DNA of 64,000 nt from JBFFZF01 sp050732695 (GCA_050732695.1 JBOHRL010000065.1:1-64000); one strand, 5' to 3'; counted from the first letter of the stretch, positions 25,506 through 34,700 are shown. Numbers and translations are program-made. Notes: generated by a model from the sequence alone, not told the origin.

Positions 25506-27323
25506 ATGATCCGATCGCTGCACGAGCAGTGTGCGCGGGCGAGTGCCGCATTTGCGTCGCGTTCGGCGAGGTTCCGGGCGACGGGCCTCGTCACGGCACG
25601 GACGATGGCCATCGTGGCGATCGGGCTCCTCACGATTCCCGGTCAGAGCGACGGGCAGATCCTGCGCGGTCGTGTCCTTGATGGAACGACGCGCGGTCCG
25701 TTGTCGGGTGCGCACGTGTTGCTGCTGGATGCGATGGGCGCGCGTGCCGGCCGAGCGCTCACGCGCGACGATGGCACGTTCACGATCAACGCGCGGACGG
25801 CGGGCTCGTATACGGTGCGCGTCGAGCTGATCGGCCGTCGTACTCTGGACGCAGCGGGCGTCCAGCTGACGGAGAACGAGACCCGCGAACTGGTGCTCGA
25901 GTTGACACCGGAGCCGATCCAGTTGAGCGGGCTCGAGGTCGAGGCAGAACAGCAATGCGAAGTGCGGCCGACGGCGGGCAAGCTGACACACACGGTGTGG
26001 GAGGAAGCGCGCAAGGCGCTGGAACTCGAGGCAGCAGTGCGCGCGGAAGGCCTGTATCGCTTCAGTATCCAACGCTACGAGCGTGAGACGGATGTGAGCC
26101 GGCGGCACATCGTGTCACAGCACGTGGAGCACATCAACCGCTTCACGGGCGATCCGTTCGCGGTGCGCGATATCGACCTTCTGATCGATCAAGGTTTTTT
26201 CGAAGTTCGCGATGGCGTCAATCTGCTGTACGGCCCGAACGCGGATGTCCTGCTCGCCGATCGCTTCCTCGACTCGCATTGTTTCTTCCTGCGTCGCGAC
26301 AAGGATCATCCCGCGCAGATCGGTCTTGCATTCGAACCGGTGCGCGGCCGGCGCGTGCCGGACATCGAGGGCACCCTGTGGCTGGAGGAGGCAAGCGCGC
26401 AGCTGCGATCGCTCGAATTCGCATTCGTGCGTCTGCCATCGAACGTCGCGCGCGGTCCGAAGGGCGGACACGCGGAGTTTCATCGTCTGCCCAATGGCGC
26501 GTTCATCATCCGTGAGTGGGCGATCCATTCGCCACTCGTCCGCCTCGAGCGAAGCGGTGTCGGCGAATTCGCCGTCCAGGAACCCCGCCTCTACGGATTC
26601 CATGAAGAGGGGGCCGAGGTGCTCAGCATCGCAGACCGCTCCGGCACGACCGTCGGTGAAGCGCGCCTCGCCGAGATCACCGGCGTTGTCTGGGACAGCA
26701 CGGTCAACGCGCCACTCGCAGGCGCAAACGTCTACCTCGTTGGTACGAACGTCGGCGCGACGACGGGCGCGAACGGTCGCTATCGCATTCCCAACATCGG
26801 GCCCGGTACGTATGAGATCTCGTTCCGCCACGAGCGAACCGAGCGCTACGCTTTCATTGCCGATCCCGTCCAGGTCCAACTCGCGCGTGGCGATGCGATC
26901 GAAGTCGATTTCGCAATCCCCAGTCGCGTTGCGCCCACACTCACGTTCGAGGAGGCGGCTCGCCTCGATTCCATCGCCAGCGTCGGCCGCTCACTCGGCG
27001 TCGATTGGGATTCGCGGCTCGAACGTCCTCGCGATGCCGCCGGACAGCGAGGTGTCGGCCGGATCATCGGCAAGGTCGTCGACGACGCCACCGGCAACCC
27101 GATCGCTGGCGCCGTCGTGGAACTCGAGGGAACGTCGTTCAGCCTGCAAACCGATGAGAACGGCGAGTTCCGCTTCGACAGCGTGCCCGCCGGTCCCTAT
27201 ACGCTCGCCATCGAGATGCCCGGTTACATCCGCCAGACGAATCCTCTCGAAGTCGTTCGCGGTCGAATCCTCGAGGCCACGCTGCGTATCGCCCCGACCG
27301 GCACACGAGGGCGAGCAGGGTGA
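25506..27323 (+). CDS. Exported protein with three carboxypeptidase-regulatory-like domains
   Basis: 605 residues. GGAGGTG precedes ATG 25506; an N-terminal signal region ends near IPGQSDGQ. Three beta-sandwich domains of the CarboxypepD-reg type lie at about 52-130 (ILRGRVLDGTTRGPLSGA), 402-475 (ITGVVWDSTVNAPLAGA) and 518-595 (IIGKVVDDATGNPIAGA). Between the first and second is an alpha/beta segment of ~260 residues with YERETDVSRRH and GTLWLEEASAQLRSLEF, which resembles the outer-membrane carbohydrate or lipoprotein-carrier-like regions found in Gemmatimonadete surface proteins. There is no TonB plug or barrel. It probably sits in the periplasm or at the surface; function unknown. Confidence 0.78.
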   Translation: MIRSLHEQCARASAAFASRSARFRATGLVTARTMAIVAIGLLTIPGQSDGQILRGRVLDGTTRGPLSGAHVLLLDAMGARAGRALTRDDGTFTINARTAGSYTVRVELIGRRTLDAAGVQLTENETRELVLELTPEPIQLSGLEVEAEQQCEVRPTAGKLTHTVWEEARKALELEAAVRAEGLYRFSIQRYERETDVSRRHIVSQHVEHINRFTGDPFAVRDIDLLIDQGFFEVRDGVNLLYGPNADVLLADRFLDSHCFFLRRDKDHPAQIGLAFEPVRGRRVPDIEGTLWLEEASAQLRSLEFAFVRLPSNVARGPKGGHAEFHRLPNGAFIIREWAIHSPLVRLERSGVGEFAVQEPRLYGFHEEGAEVLSIADRSGTTVGEARLAEITGVVWDSTVNAPLAGANVYLVGTNVGATTGANGRYRIPNIGPGTYEISFRHERTERYAFIADPVQVQLARGDAIEVDFAIPSRVAPTLTFEEAARLDSIASVGRSLGVDWDSRLERPRDAAGQRGVGRIIGKVVDDATGNPIAGAVVELEGTSFSLQTDENGEFRFDSVPAGPYTLAIEMPGYIRQTNPLEVVRGRILEATLRIAPTGTRGRAG

Positions 27324-27332
27324 GAGTCAGCA

Positions 27333-28181
27333 TCATGAACCAAACGTGAAGCTCACGTCTGCATCGCCCGTCGCGCGGACCGTGACCTGCTGCTGTCGTA
27401 CGCCCAACGACTCGTGCCATGCCTCCAGGATGTACTCGCCCGGTGGAACATCCTCGATGGCGAATGAACCGTTCTCATCCGATACGGCGAACCATGGGTG
27501 ATCGAAAATTGCGATTGCACCCTTCATCCAGCCATGTACATCGCACGATACGTGGATGCCCACTTCCGACTGCTCGAAGACACGGCGGCTCGTGATCCCG
27601 CGGATGGGCTGGCCTATGTTGAATTCGCGGTTCTTCTGCGCGCGCACGTGTACGTTATGCAGCGTTGCATCGCTATTCCGGATCAGCAATGTCTGACCCG
27701 CGCGCAGCGCAACGACGCGCGGCGTATACACGCAACCAACCTGGTCGAGCCTGACGGCTTCATCCGGCGGACCGCCCTGCACGACGGGCGCTTCGCGAAG
27801 GTAGACCACGACGTTACGGAGGCCGCCGTCCAATCCCACAGCCACCGCTGACTCGAGCAGTGGTGCACTGTGCTGCTCCGCGCAGTACGTCTCCGTTCCG
27901 AAATCGACCTGCTCTCCGGGCGGCGGTGTCCCCTGGAATCTGACGATGCCCGAAATTGCCGCTCTTCCCTGCCTCTCCTCGATCGATGAACCGACAGCTC
28001 CCTGCACGGCCGTGGCGAATCCTGCGTCGGGCTGTCCCGTGAACGCGACCGTGAGCATCGCAACGCACGCCGGTGCCACGGCGCCATTCCTCTCGAGCAG
28101 GGAATGCGGACGCCTGATCCGGCTCCGGCGGACCCATCGCCGAACATCGAGCGCTGAGATCATCCCGGGATACGCTGCCAT
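27333..28181 (-). CDS. Cupredoxin-domain protein with carboxypeptidase-regulatory-like tail
   Basis: 282 residues. A signal or anchor segment (CVAMLTVAFTG) is followed by a methylamine-utilisation/plastocyanin-like domain. Type 1 copper ligands are visible: H175 or H178 in TLHNVHVR, and C213, H216 and M219 in VSCDVHGWMKG. FRGTPPPGE-like and ETYCAEQH motifs upstream are shared with the family. A C-terminal beta-sandwich (DENGSFAIEDVPPGEY) ends the protein. ATG 28181 follows the cytochrome gene stop by 4 bp with GGTGA in the overlap, so the two are translationally coupled. It is probably a periplasmic electron carrier for the cytochrome (inference). Confidence 0.82.
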   Translation of the reverse strand: MAAYPGMISALDVRRWVRRSRIRRPHSLLERNGAVAPACVAMLTVAFTGQPDAGFATAVQGAVGSSIEERQGRAAISGIVRFQGTPPPGEQVDFGTETYCAEQHSAPLLESAVAVGLDGGLRNVVVYLREAPVVQGGPPDEAVRLDQVGCVYTPRVVALRAGQTLLIRNSDATLHNVHVRAQKNREFNIGQPIRGITSRRVFEQSEVGIHVSCDVHGWMKGAIAIFDHPWFAVSDENGSFAIEDVPPGEYILEAWHESLGVRQQQVTVRATGDADVSFTFGS

Positions 28182-28185
28182 GCTT

Positions 28186-29352
28186 TCACCAGCCTGCGAA
28201 GAACCCGCCGTCGAACCAGTCCCACAACACGTAGAGAAGCAACTGTGATGACCGGACATCTGCGTCCGTGAGCGGCAGTCGTACACCGGCGTTCAGCAAC
28301 ACGTGCTGGCGCGTATTCAGCGAAACCTGAAGCTGGGGCACGATGTCCCACGCCGGCTCGGCGCCGCTTTCGAGTTCGCGCGCGCCCAGTAGCTCGATCA
28401 TCGGCGTCCACGTGCGGCCCCACCATTCACCCGGCACAAACGTCCGGCCCGCCGCGATTCGCCACGCCAACTCGTTCTCCGCTTTCGCCGCATCCGTCGT
28501 GATCTCGACCACCGCCTGCGCCTGGAGGAAAGCCTCCCAACCCAGGATCTGCCCCGCAGACAGGAACGGCTCGAACACGACCGTGCCCGCACCGAAGCCT
28601 GCCTCCGCATCGCCCGTCGGCAGAATCATCTCCGCGCCCACAGCCACGATCGAACCACGCTCGACATCGTGCCACAACGCGTGCTTCAGGCCCACCTCGA
28701 TATCGCCCAGTCCGAACTCCCACGAGCCGTCCGGTCCGCCCATTTCCAGCACGCCGAACGGGATCGCCAGCTCCCACTGGCTGCGCGGGCCTAAGCGCCG
28801 CTCGTATAACACTTCGTTCATGACCGATCCAGCCCCCTCCAGCGATGCCGTCACCGTCGTGACCGCCTCATCCTCCGGATACGCTTTCTCCACGAAGAAC
28901 GCACGCGGCAGATTCAGCTCGCCGCGCGGCCACGACCCATCTCCGCAGAACGTCCGGATGTGATCCATCACGCGCTGTAGCGCTTCCTCATCCACCGCCT
29001 CTCCGAACGCCGGCATCGTCGCATCAAATCCGCGCACCGGACCGCCCTGATGCGCTACCGCGATCCAATCCAGATCCGGTTCCCGCGTCGAAAAACTACA
29101 GTCCCGAAAATCCGGAACCTCGATCGCGAACGCCCGCCGCTCCGACGCTACACCGCCACCGTCCATGCCATGACAGCTCGCGCACGCCTGCTCGTACAGA
29201 GACCGGCCATCCATCGATGCAATGTCCTGCGCCAGCGCGTCCGTCAGCCCGGCCGCGAAACACATCACCACGGCCACCGCCGCCGGTCCCGCCGCCACAC
29301 GCCCTCCGCGCATCGGCTCCCGCTCGATGAACCGCTGTTCCTGCCTCCTCAT
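28186..29352 (-). CDS. Outer-membrane mono-heme cytochrome fused to a porin-like domain
   Basis: 388 residues. Signal peptide to about residue 42 (TDALAQ). Residues ~43-140 are a class I cytochrome c: heme site ACASCHG (C57, C60, H61) and a likely methionine ligand in DATMPAFGEA. The remaining ~240 residues alternate hydrophobic and polar positions (MNEVLYERRLG, WELAIPFGVLE, FGLGDIEVGLKHAL, VAVGAEMILPTG, HVLLNAGVRLPL) and end LYVLWDWFDGGFFAGW, which is what outer-membrane barrels look like. The layout recalls Cyc2-type porin-cytochromes but the heme domain is a normal class I fold. Start 29352 has GGAAGGGG upstream; ATG 29313 is an alternative. Confidence 0.75.
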   Translation of the reverse strand: MRRQEQRFIEREPMRGGRVAAGPAAVAVVMCFAAGLTDALAQDIASMDGRSLYEQACASCHGMDGGGVASERRAFAIEVPDFRDCSFSTREPDLDWIAVAHQGGPVRGFDATMPAFGEAVDEEALQRVMDHIRTFCGDGSWPRGELNLPRAFFVEKAYPEDEAVTTVTASLEGAGSVMNEVLYERRLGPRSQWELAIPFGVLEMGGPDGSWEFGLGDIEVGLKHALWHDVERGSIVAVGAEMILPTGDAEAGFGAGTVVFEPFLSAGQILGWEAFLQAQAVVEITTDAAKAENELAWRIAAGRTFVPGEWWGRTWTPMIELLGARELESGAEPAWDIVPQLQVSLNTRQHVLLNAGVRLPLTDADVRSSQLLLYVLWDWFDGGFFAGW

Positions 29353-29438
29353 CCGCACACCCCTTCCGCGATGTTCGTCCGGCGCGGCAAGATCGGCGTG
29401 TGTTCTGGATGGCGCAACTTGTTGTGGTGCAATGAGAT

Positions 29439-29453
29439 TGAGAATAAGTCTCA
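29439..29453. promoter_or_regulatory. Fur-like operator between the cytochrome and EamA genes
   Basis: TGAGAATAAGTCTCA fits the 7-1-7 Fur consensus (TGATAATnATTATCA; the TGAGAAT form is common in GC-rich bacteria): the left arm is perfect and the right arm has one mismatch. Adjacent TGAGAT at 29433 could extend it to overlapping sites. The AT-rich patch stands out from the ~66% GC surroundings. It lies 87 bp before the cytochrome start and 113 bp before the exporter start, so either or both could be iron-regulated. No Fur gene is in the window. Confidence 0.45.
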
Positions 29454-29565
29454 GGGCCCGTTTACACCCGCGCAAGGAGCCGCCATCTTGCCGCCGCCCA
29501 GGGACGTCGAGGCTGGCGCGAATACACGGTGGGCTGGATCGGGGAGGAGTGGACTGAAGACGAGC

Positions 29566-30540
29566 GTGTCGGGCGCGAATGCGCCTGCCTGGAAGGTGGT
29601 CGCAGCGTTTGCAGCCGTCTATGTGATCTGGGGCTCGACCTATCTTGGAATTCTGATCGCGATCGAGACGATGCCACCGTTCCTGATGGCGGGGACGCGG
29701 TTCGTGATTGCGGGCGGTCTGATTTATGGCTGGTCGAGGCTGCGGGGGCAGGGGCGGCCGGCTCGGAGCCAGTGGCAGAGCGCGATGATGATCGGGACGC
29801 TGCTGCTGATGGGCGGAAACGGCGCGGTGACGTGGGCGGAGCAGCGGATCCCATCGGGTGTGGCTGCGTTGATGGTGGCGATCACGCCGTGCTGGATGGT
29901 GCTTCTCGAGTGGCTGCGGCCGGGCGGCACGCGACCGACACGTCACATCATTGCAGGTCTGCTGCTGGGCATAACGGGCATCGCGCTGCTGGTGGGCCCG
30001 CAATCGCTGATGGGCGGCGAACGCATCGATCTGATCGGTGCCGGAGTGCTCATGGTGGGTTCACTGTCATGGGCGACGGGCTCGATCTACTCGAAGCACG
30101 CGCGCATGCTGGATGGTCCGTTCGTGACGACGGGGATGCAGATGCTGTGCGGCGGAGGGATGCTCGTGCTGCTCGCGCTGGTGACGGGCGATTTCGGGCG
30201 TCTGGATCTGGCGGGCATTTCGTTGCGGTCGGTCGTTGCGTTCGCGTACCTGATCGGGTTCGGAGCGATCATCGGTTATTCGGCATACATCTGGTTGCTG
30301 CGCGTGTCGACGCCGGCGAAGGTTTCTACGTATGCGTACGTGAATCCGGTCGTCGCTGTGCTGTTGGGCTGGGCATTCGCGGGTGAGGAGTTGACGGCAC
30401 GCATGGGAGTCGCGGCGCTGGTGATCATTGCCGGCGTTGCGTTGATCACCTTGTCGACGCTGCCGCGATCCGTGCCCGGTCCGAGTCCGGGCACATCCGG
30501 TACGGATCCGTACATCATTCGCGATGCGGAAGTGCCTTGA
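29566..30540 (+). CDS. EamA/DMT-family membrane exporter (YedA-like)
   Basis: 324 residues, ten membrane segments in two EamA repeats. Repeat 1 opens AAFAAVYVIWGSTYLGI with FVIAGGLIYGW and AEQRIPSGVAALMVA; repeat 2 ends LLRVSTPAKVSTYAYVNPVVAVLLGWAFAGEEL in two stretches. This is the RhtA/YedA type that exports amino acids, purines or other metabolites. The frame has no ATG before the first membrane helix apart from one at 29380 that would include the Fur-like site. GTG 29566 was chosen; GGGGAGGAG lies about 20 bases upstream, so the start is not certain. Confidence 0.85.
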   Translation: MSGANAPAWKVVAAFAAVYVIWGSTYLGILIAIETMPPFLMAGTRFVIAGGLIYGWSRLRGQGRPARSQWQSAMMIGTLLLMGGNGAVTWAEQRIPSGVAALMVAITPCWMVLLEWLRPGGTRPTRHIIAGLLLGITGIALLVGPQSLMGGERIDLIGAGVLMVGSLSWATGSIYSKHARMLDGPFVTTGMQMLCGGGMLVLLALVTGDFGRLDLAGISLRSVVAFAYLIGFGAIIGYSAYIWLLRVSTPAKVSTYAYVNPVVAVLLGWAFAGEELTARMGVAALVIIAGVALITLSTLPRSVPGPSPGTSGTDPYIIRDAEVP

Positions 30541-30544
30541 GTGC

Positions 30545-31279
30545 TCAGGCCCTCGCGAAGCTTCGCCGGAAGAGCACCCAGCTCACGGCGATCGCGATGC
30601 CGATCCAGAAGATGCCCCAGACGGCCGTGGGCACACCGGTGAGTTGAGCGAGCATCGCGGCATCGGACTGGAGATCGGGCCGCTCGAGGATGTCACTCTT
30701 GATGTCGAGGATTGCGTAGAGCGAGCTGGTCAGACCGAGCACGAGGAGCGTGCCCTTGTGGAACGCGGCGGGCAGGGAGCGCGCTGCGGCAATGAGCGCG
30801 AATCCGGCCGCCAGACCGAAAACGAGACCGAAGATGTTGCGCACGTAAAGGACGGTCATGGCGGCGAGAAGCGCGCCGATGGTCACGAGTGCGATGCGGT
30901 GTCGCTTGATGGCGCCCATGGAAAGAGTGAGGAGTAGCGCGCCCCACGCGACGCTGCCGAGGTAACCGGCAGACAGCGTCACGAACGCGTTTCCGCCTGG
31001 ACAGTAACAGGCGCCGCCCTGATCGAGAGTCAGCTCGATGCGTTGGATCGAACCGCCGGTTGCGACCGCTGCCATCGCGTGACTGACCTCGTGCAGCAGC
31101 ACAACGAATATCTTGAGCGGGTAGACGACGGGCGTGTCCCACAGAAACCAGATCGCCGCAAAGTAAAGCGCGAATCCGGCGAGAAATCGAATGCGGCGGC
31201 GAGCCGGTACTTCGAGGCCGAACCGAACGTCTTCGGTCTTGCGTGTCGATCGTGGTGCACTGCGCGTACGGCTGCTCAT
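30545..31279 (-). CDS. M50B-like membrane zinc metalloprotease
   Basis: 244 residues with about six membrane segments. The zinc motif HEVSH (H63-E64, H67) lies in FVVLLHEVSHAMAA, followed by the GGSIQRIEL strand and GGNAFVTLSAGYLGSVAWGA in segments, the layout of the peptidase M50B family. Family members may cleave within the membrane or act only as scaffolds; no PDZ domain is present. It is the last of three minus-strand genes, 152 bp after the glycosylasparaginase gene. Its stop is 4 bp from the convergent EamA stop. Confidence 0.82.
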   Translation of the reverse strand: MSSRTRSAPRSTRKTEDVRFGLEVPARRRIRFLAGFALYFAAIWFLWDTPVVYPLKIFVVLLHEVSHAMAAVATGGSIQRIELTLDQGGACYCPGGNAFVTLSAGYLGSVAWGALLLTLSMGAIKRHRIALVTIGALLAAMTVLYVRNIFGLVFGLAAGFALIAAARSLPAAFHKGTLLVLGLTSSLYAILDIKSDILERPDLQSDAAMLAQLTGVPTAVWGIFWIGIAIAVSWVLFRRSFARA

Positions 31280-31431
31280 GGCCTTTTCGTCTCTGGCTGC
31301 TGCGGTCAACGTTGACCGTACGCGTGGCAACGATCGGGGTTTCGGCCCGGTCCTGGCCGGTAGCAGCGCGCTCGCGCTCCGCCCGACGGCGAGTGGTCCG
31401 TTCCTGCGCGCCGGACCGTTCGCCTTTTTCG

Positions 31432-32547
31432 TCAGTCGGTCGAGCGGCCTTCGAGAAGCGGCGTACACTCCTCCGTCCGCGGGCCGTTGGCGTCGCAAAC
31501 GGCGAAGCGCGGACCACCGTACATCGAAACGCCGGCATAATCGCCGGCCTTGTTCACGATGTAGAAATTGATGCCGAAGCTGGGCAGGCCGCGGCTGTTG
31601 AGGAGTCGTGCTTCGACGGTGTTCTTCTGGATGCGGCGCAGTCCATCCAGACCCGCGTCAAGGGGCGTCATCCCGCGTCGCAGGTTCTCGACAATGAGGT
31701 ACGACGTGAGGTTGTAAAGGTTGGCTTCGCCGCGGCCGGTCGAGCCGGCGGCGCCGACATCGTTATCGACATAGAGGCCGGCGCCGAGTATGGGCGAATC
31801 ACCGACGCGGCCGGGAATCTTCCATGCGAGGCCGCTGGTGGTCGTCACGCCGCAAACGTCCCCATCGGCGTTCACGCCATCGCAATTGATGGTACCGAAG
31901 TAGTGTTCGGCGTCGATCAGACCATCGTGCACCATATCGATGCCGGCCTGATACCCGACCTCCATGCGCTTGATCGGATCGAGCCAGTGCCCGGGGTCGA
32001 TGCGGCGCTTCCACTCGAGCCACATCAGCCGTGAATGCTCGGTGTTGAGGTCGTCCTCGATCGTGAAGCCGATGCGTTGCGCGAACTCGGCAGCGCCCTT
32101 CCCGACGAGAAGGTGATGGTCGGTCAGCTCCATGACGGCTTTGGCGACGAGAGAGGGCGTGCGCACTCCTTCGAGGCACGCCACACCACCGGCCTGCCGG
32201 CGAGGACCGTGCATGCAGCATGAGTCGAGCTGGACCACACCATCCGCGTTGGGCAACCCGCCAAAGCCGACGCTCGAATCCTCGGGATCGAGTTCGACGA
32301 TGTTCACGCCCGCAACGAGCGAGTCGAGCACATCATCGCCGGCCGTAATACGGCGATACGCCTTCGCCACGCAGGTTTCACCGCCCGCGTCCTTCGATTC
32401 GTTTCCGTTGCGGGACGCGATGACGATCGGGCGGGCTCGCCGGATGTGCACGGCAGGAGCGCTCGCTGCCGAGGCAGGGCGCACGAATGCCGCCGCTGCG
32501 AGTGTGCCGGACACGACGAATTCGCGTCGATCGATGCCCTTGTTCAT
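31432..32547 (-). CDS. Tat-exported glycosylasparaginase (N4-(GlcNAc)-asparaginase)
   Basis: 371 residues of the Ntn-hydrolase family, cleaving the GlcNAc-asparagine bond. The N-terminus is a Tat signal (DRREFVVSG). The part after the self-cleavage site matches Flavobacterium glycosylasparaginase closely: CGVTTTSGLAWK, PGRVGDSPILGAGLYVDN. The nucleophile should be T219 in HYFGTINC. The residue before it, usually Asp (HDT), is Gly here, which may slow or alter autoprocessing. SD GGAGGATT supports ATG 32547. It probably breaks down glycopeptides outside the cytoplasm. Confidence 0.9.
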   Translation of the reverse strand: MNKGIDRREFVVSGTLAAAAFVRPASAASAPAVHIRRARPIVIASRNGNESKDAGGETCVAKAYRRITAGDDVLDSLVAGVNIVELDPEDSSVGFGGLPNADGVVQLDSCCMHGPRRQAGGVACLEGVRTPSLVAKAVMELTDHHLLVGKGAAEFAQRIGFTIEDDLNTEHSRLMWLEWKRRIDPGHWLDPIKRMEVGYQAGIDMVHDGLIDAEHYFGTINCDGVNADGDVCGVTTTSGLAWKIPGRVGDSPILGAGLYVDNDVGAAGSTGRGEANLYNLTSYLIVENLRRGMTPLDAGLDGLRRIQKNTVEARLLNSRGLPSFGINFYIVNKAGDYAGVSMYGGPRFAVCDANGPRTEECTPLLEGRSTD

Positions 32548-32693
32548 GCCGAATCCTCCGCTGTCATCGCGTGATGTGTCGCATGGCTCGAGATCCGCTG
32601 CGCGAAGCGGCCGGCAGTGTCTCGGGCGATCGAACCGGCCGGGCAGCTGTCAGGCCACCGGCGCCGCAGGCAGGCGGACCGGTAAAGAAGATT

Positions 32694-32738
32694 GCCGCGG
32701 CCGTGCCGGCTCGCGCAACCCGTGGCCAACCGGCGGCT
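32694..32738. repeat. Diverged, longer relative of the 7.1-kb hairpin repeat
   Basis: The segment contains GCCGCGG, GGCTCGC, AAC and AACCGGCGGCT in the same order as the copies at 7057-7204, but with two extra blocks (CCGTGCC and CCGTGGCC). It lies in the 209-bp gap between the glycosylasparaginase start and the end of the polytopic membrane protein gene. The relation could be chance in GC-rich DNA. The rest of the gap holds nothing I can name. Confidence 0.3.
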
Positions 32739-32756
32739 GTGCATCGGCGGCGTCGC

Positions 32757-34436
32757 TCAGGATCCAGGCGGTGCGCTCGATGCGAGTGCGGCGATGCGCG
32801 ACCGATTGGCCGGCGTCGGCTCGAGGAGGAGGAAGGTATCGCCACCCCCGGAGCGGGCGAACTCGAAACTGGAGAAAAAGGCCGGGAAGTCGGTCCATGA
32901 GACGCGCGGGTCAGACCCTTCGATCCAGTTCCATTCCGGTAGCGGCCTCGCCTCGAGCAGCCGGCTGGCGATCCAGACCTGGGCGCCGCCTTCCCAGACG
33001 ATCTGGACTCGTGCGGCGAAGCTTTCACGCCACGTGTCGACCTGCGGAGCACCGAACTGCACGAGGTAACCAATCCGCGGCGCGAGGTCTTCCACCAACG
33101 GATCCAGCGGAAACGCATTGCTGAGTCGTAGCACGTCATCCTGAATGTGTGAAACCATGAGGAGATCACCGTCCTTGACTTGTCCATGCAGCCCTTCGAG
33201 CCGGTGCGCGACTGCATCCCGGCGACTTCCCGCTTCGATTGCCGACAGGCCAGTCACGTTATTGACTGCCATGAACGCGAGACCGACGAGCAGCACGATC
33301 CGCGTCCGGCGCGCACCTGCATGCATGCCGAGGAGAGCTGCAAACAGCAGAAAGAGAAACGGGTACAGGGGCATATAGCGTTCGATGTCACCGCCCTGCC
33401 AGGCGACGGCCCAGATCGCGATCGGGATTGCGGCAACGGCGAACACGGCCAGCAGTGCACGATGCTGCCTCGCACGAGCAAGCTGGAACAGGACGAGCGC
33501 GCCGACCAGCCAGATCAGGCCAATCAGCCAGATCCGGGTGGCAGCAGCGCGCGCGAGCGAGACGGGCGCGTAGGGATCGCCTTCGAGATAACGACGCATG
33601 ATCGCCCCATCGTCACCCACGAACAACAGCGAACGGCCGAAACCGAGCGCGGCGCGCGGCGCACCCGAAATGCCGCTGATGCCATGCGATGCAGCCGAGA
33701 GGACCGCCAGGAATTCAGCAGGCGTCCGCACCCCGATGGCGAGCGCGATACCGGCGAACACGGCAGCGCCCGTCACGGTCGCACCCAGGGCCACGGCGAG
33801 GAGCGGTTGGCTGCCCCGTCCGGTACCGAGCCAGCCCGCGGCGACGCCGAGCGCAGGAATCACAAACAGGTACGGCAACCACAGCGCGGCCGCCAACGCG
33901 CCAGAGACACCAGCTCCCACGCACGGGAGCAACCAGCGCTCGCTCGTCGCGCCGCGAACAGCGAAGTACAACCCCATCGAAAGAAAGAACAGACCGGGCA
34001 CGTAGGCCGTGCCGCTCTGTCCGTAGTCGAGCACGCCCTGCGTCAGCAGAAACGCGATCGCGAGCGGGATCGCCCAACGCCCTGCCAGCGAGAGATGGCG
34101 CATCGTCGCCAGCAGAAAGAAGGCCGAGCCGAGACTCGTGACGATGTTCATCAGGACCAGTGGCTGGAGCGCGATCGTGCGCAGATCGCTCGAACCCGTG
34201 ACCGCTCGTATCACAGTCGCGAGAACGGCACCGATCGGCCGCCACAGCAGGTGCCCGAAATCCCAGAAGTTGTAGTCGGTCCCGTTCAGCCGTGAAGCGA
34301 TCGACCCTACGTAGTCGGCCGTATCACCGGTTGTGACCGGGTGTGTCAGAAGAACCGCCGCAACCCACGCTGTCGCAACGACTGCCCACGGTCCGATCGA
34401 CGTCGATGATGCGGCGTGGGTACGGTGAGAATTCAC
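32757..34436 (-). CDS. Polytopic membrane protein, GT-C glycosyltransferase-like
   Basis: About 559 residues with roughly 11 membrane helices, then a soluble C-terminal domain of ~150 residues (LLMVSHIQDDVLRLS, FGAPQVDTW, EGGAQVWIASRLLEARPLPEW). An acidic periplasmic loop after helix 1 (GDTADYVGSIA) and an FWDFGHLLWRP loop resemble lipid-linked-sugar glycosyltransferases of the GT-C fold, but I see no motif that names a family. GTG 34436 overlaps the stop of an upstream reading frame as GTGA; there is no ATG in the first 80 codons. Function unknown. Confidence 0.7.
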   Translation of the reverse strand: MNSHRTHAASSTSIGPWAVVATAWVAAVLLTHPVTTGDTADYVGSIASRLNGTDYNFWDFGHLLWRPIGAVLATVIRAVTGSSDLRTIALQPLVLMNIVTSLGSAFFLLATMRHLSLAGRWAIPLAIAFLLTQGVLDYGQSGTAYVPGLFFLSMGLYFAVRGATSERWLLPCVGAGVSGALAAALWLPYLFVIPALGVAAGWLGTGRGSQPLLAVALGATVTGAAVFAGIALAIGVRTPAEFLAVLSAASHGISGISGAPRAALGFGRSLLFVGDDGAIMRRYLEGDPYAPVSLARAAATRIWLIGLIWLVGALVLFQLARARQHRALLAVFAVAAIPIAIWAVAWQGGDIERYMPLYPFLFLLFAALLGMHAGARRTRIVLLVGLAFMAVNNVTGLSAIEAGSRRDAVAHRLEGLHGQVKDGDLLMVSHIQDDVLRLSNAFPLDPLVEDLAPRIGYLVQFGAPQVDTWRESFAARVQIVWEGGAQVWIASRLLEARPLPEWNWIEGSDPRVSWTDFPAFFSSFEFARSGGGDTFLLLEPTPANRSRIAALASSAPPGS

Positions 34437-34700
34437 CTTCTCGCGAGACTCTGGTAAACGGCTCGCACGAAGCGGTCCGCATTCGCACCCCACTCCGCAT
34501 CGTATTCCATGACGCCTGCCGCTACGACCTCGTCCTCGCTTCGGCCGATCAGATCGTGGGACTCAGGCGCACCCTGCACTCTGCGCCCTCGGAGAACGTG
34601 GCGCTTGCCAGGTCGATGAGCAGAGCGATGCCACGGGGGTCGCATCTTGATCGGACTCCCTCGTTCGAGACGACGCCGGGACGAATGCCGCAATCTAGGA
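34433..34700 (-). pseudogene. Probable remnant of a gene upstream of the membrane protein
   Basis: Two minus-strand frames in this segment look coding. One ends DPRGIALLIDLASATFSEG and stops at 34549. The other runs SHDLIGRSEDEVVAAGVMEYDAEWG to NADRFVRAVYQSLARR and stops at 34433, where its TGA overlaps the GTG start of the next gene. A single frameshift near 34550-34570 would join them. No start or 5' part can be found before the divergent gene at 34844. I read it as the truncated, frameshifted tail of an unknown gene. Confidence 0.35.
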
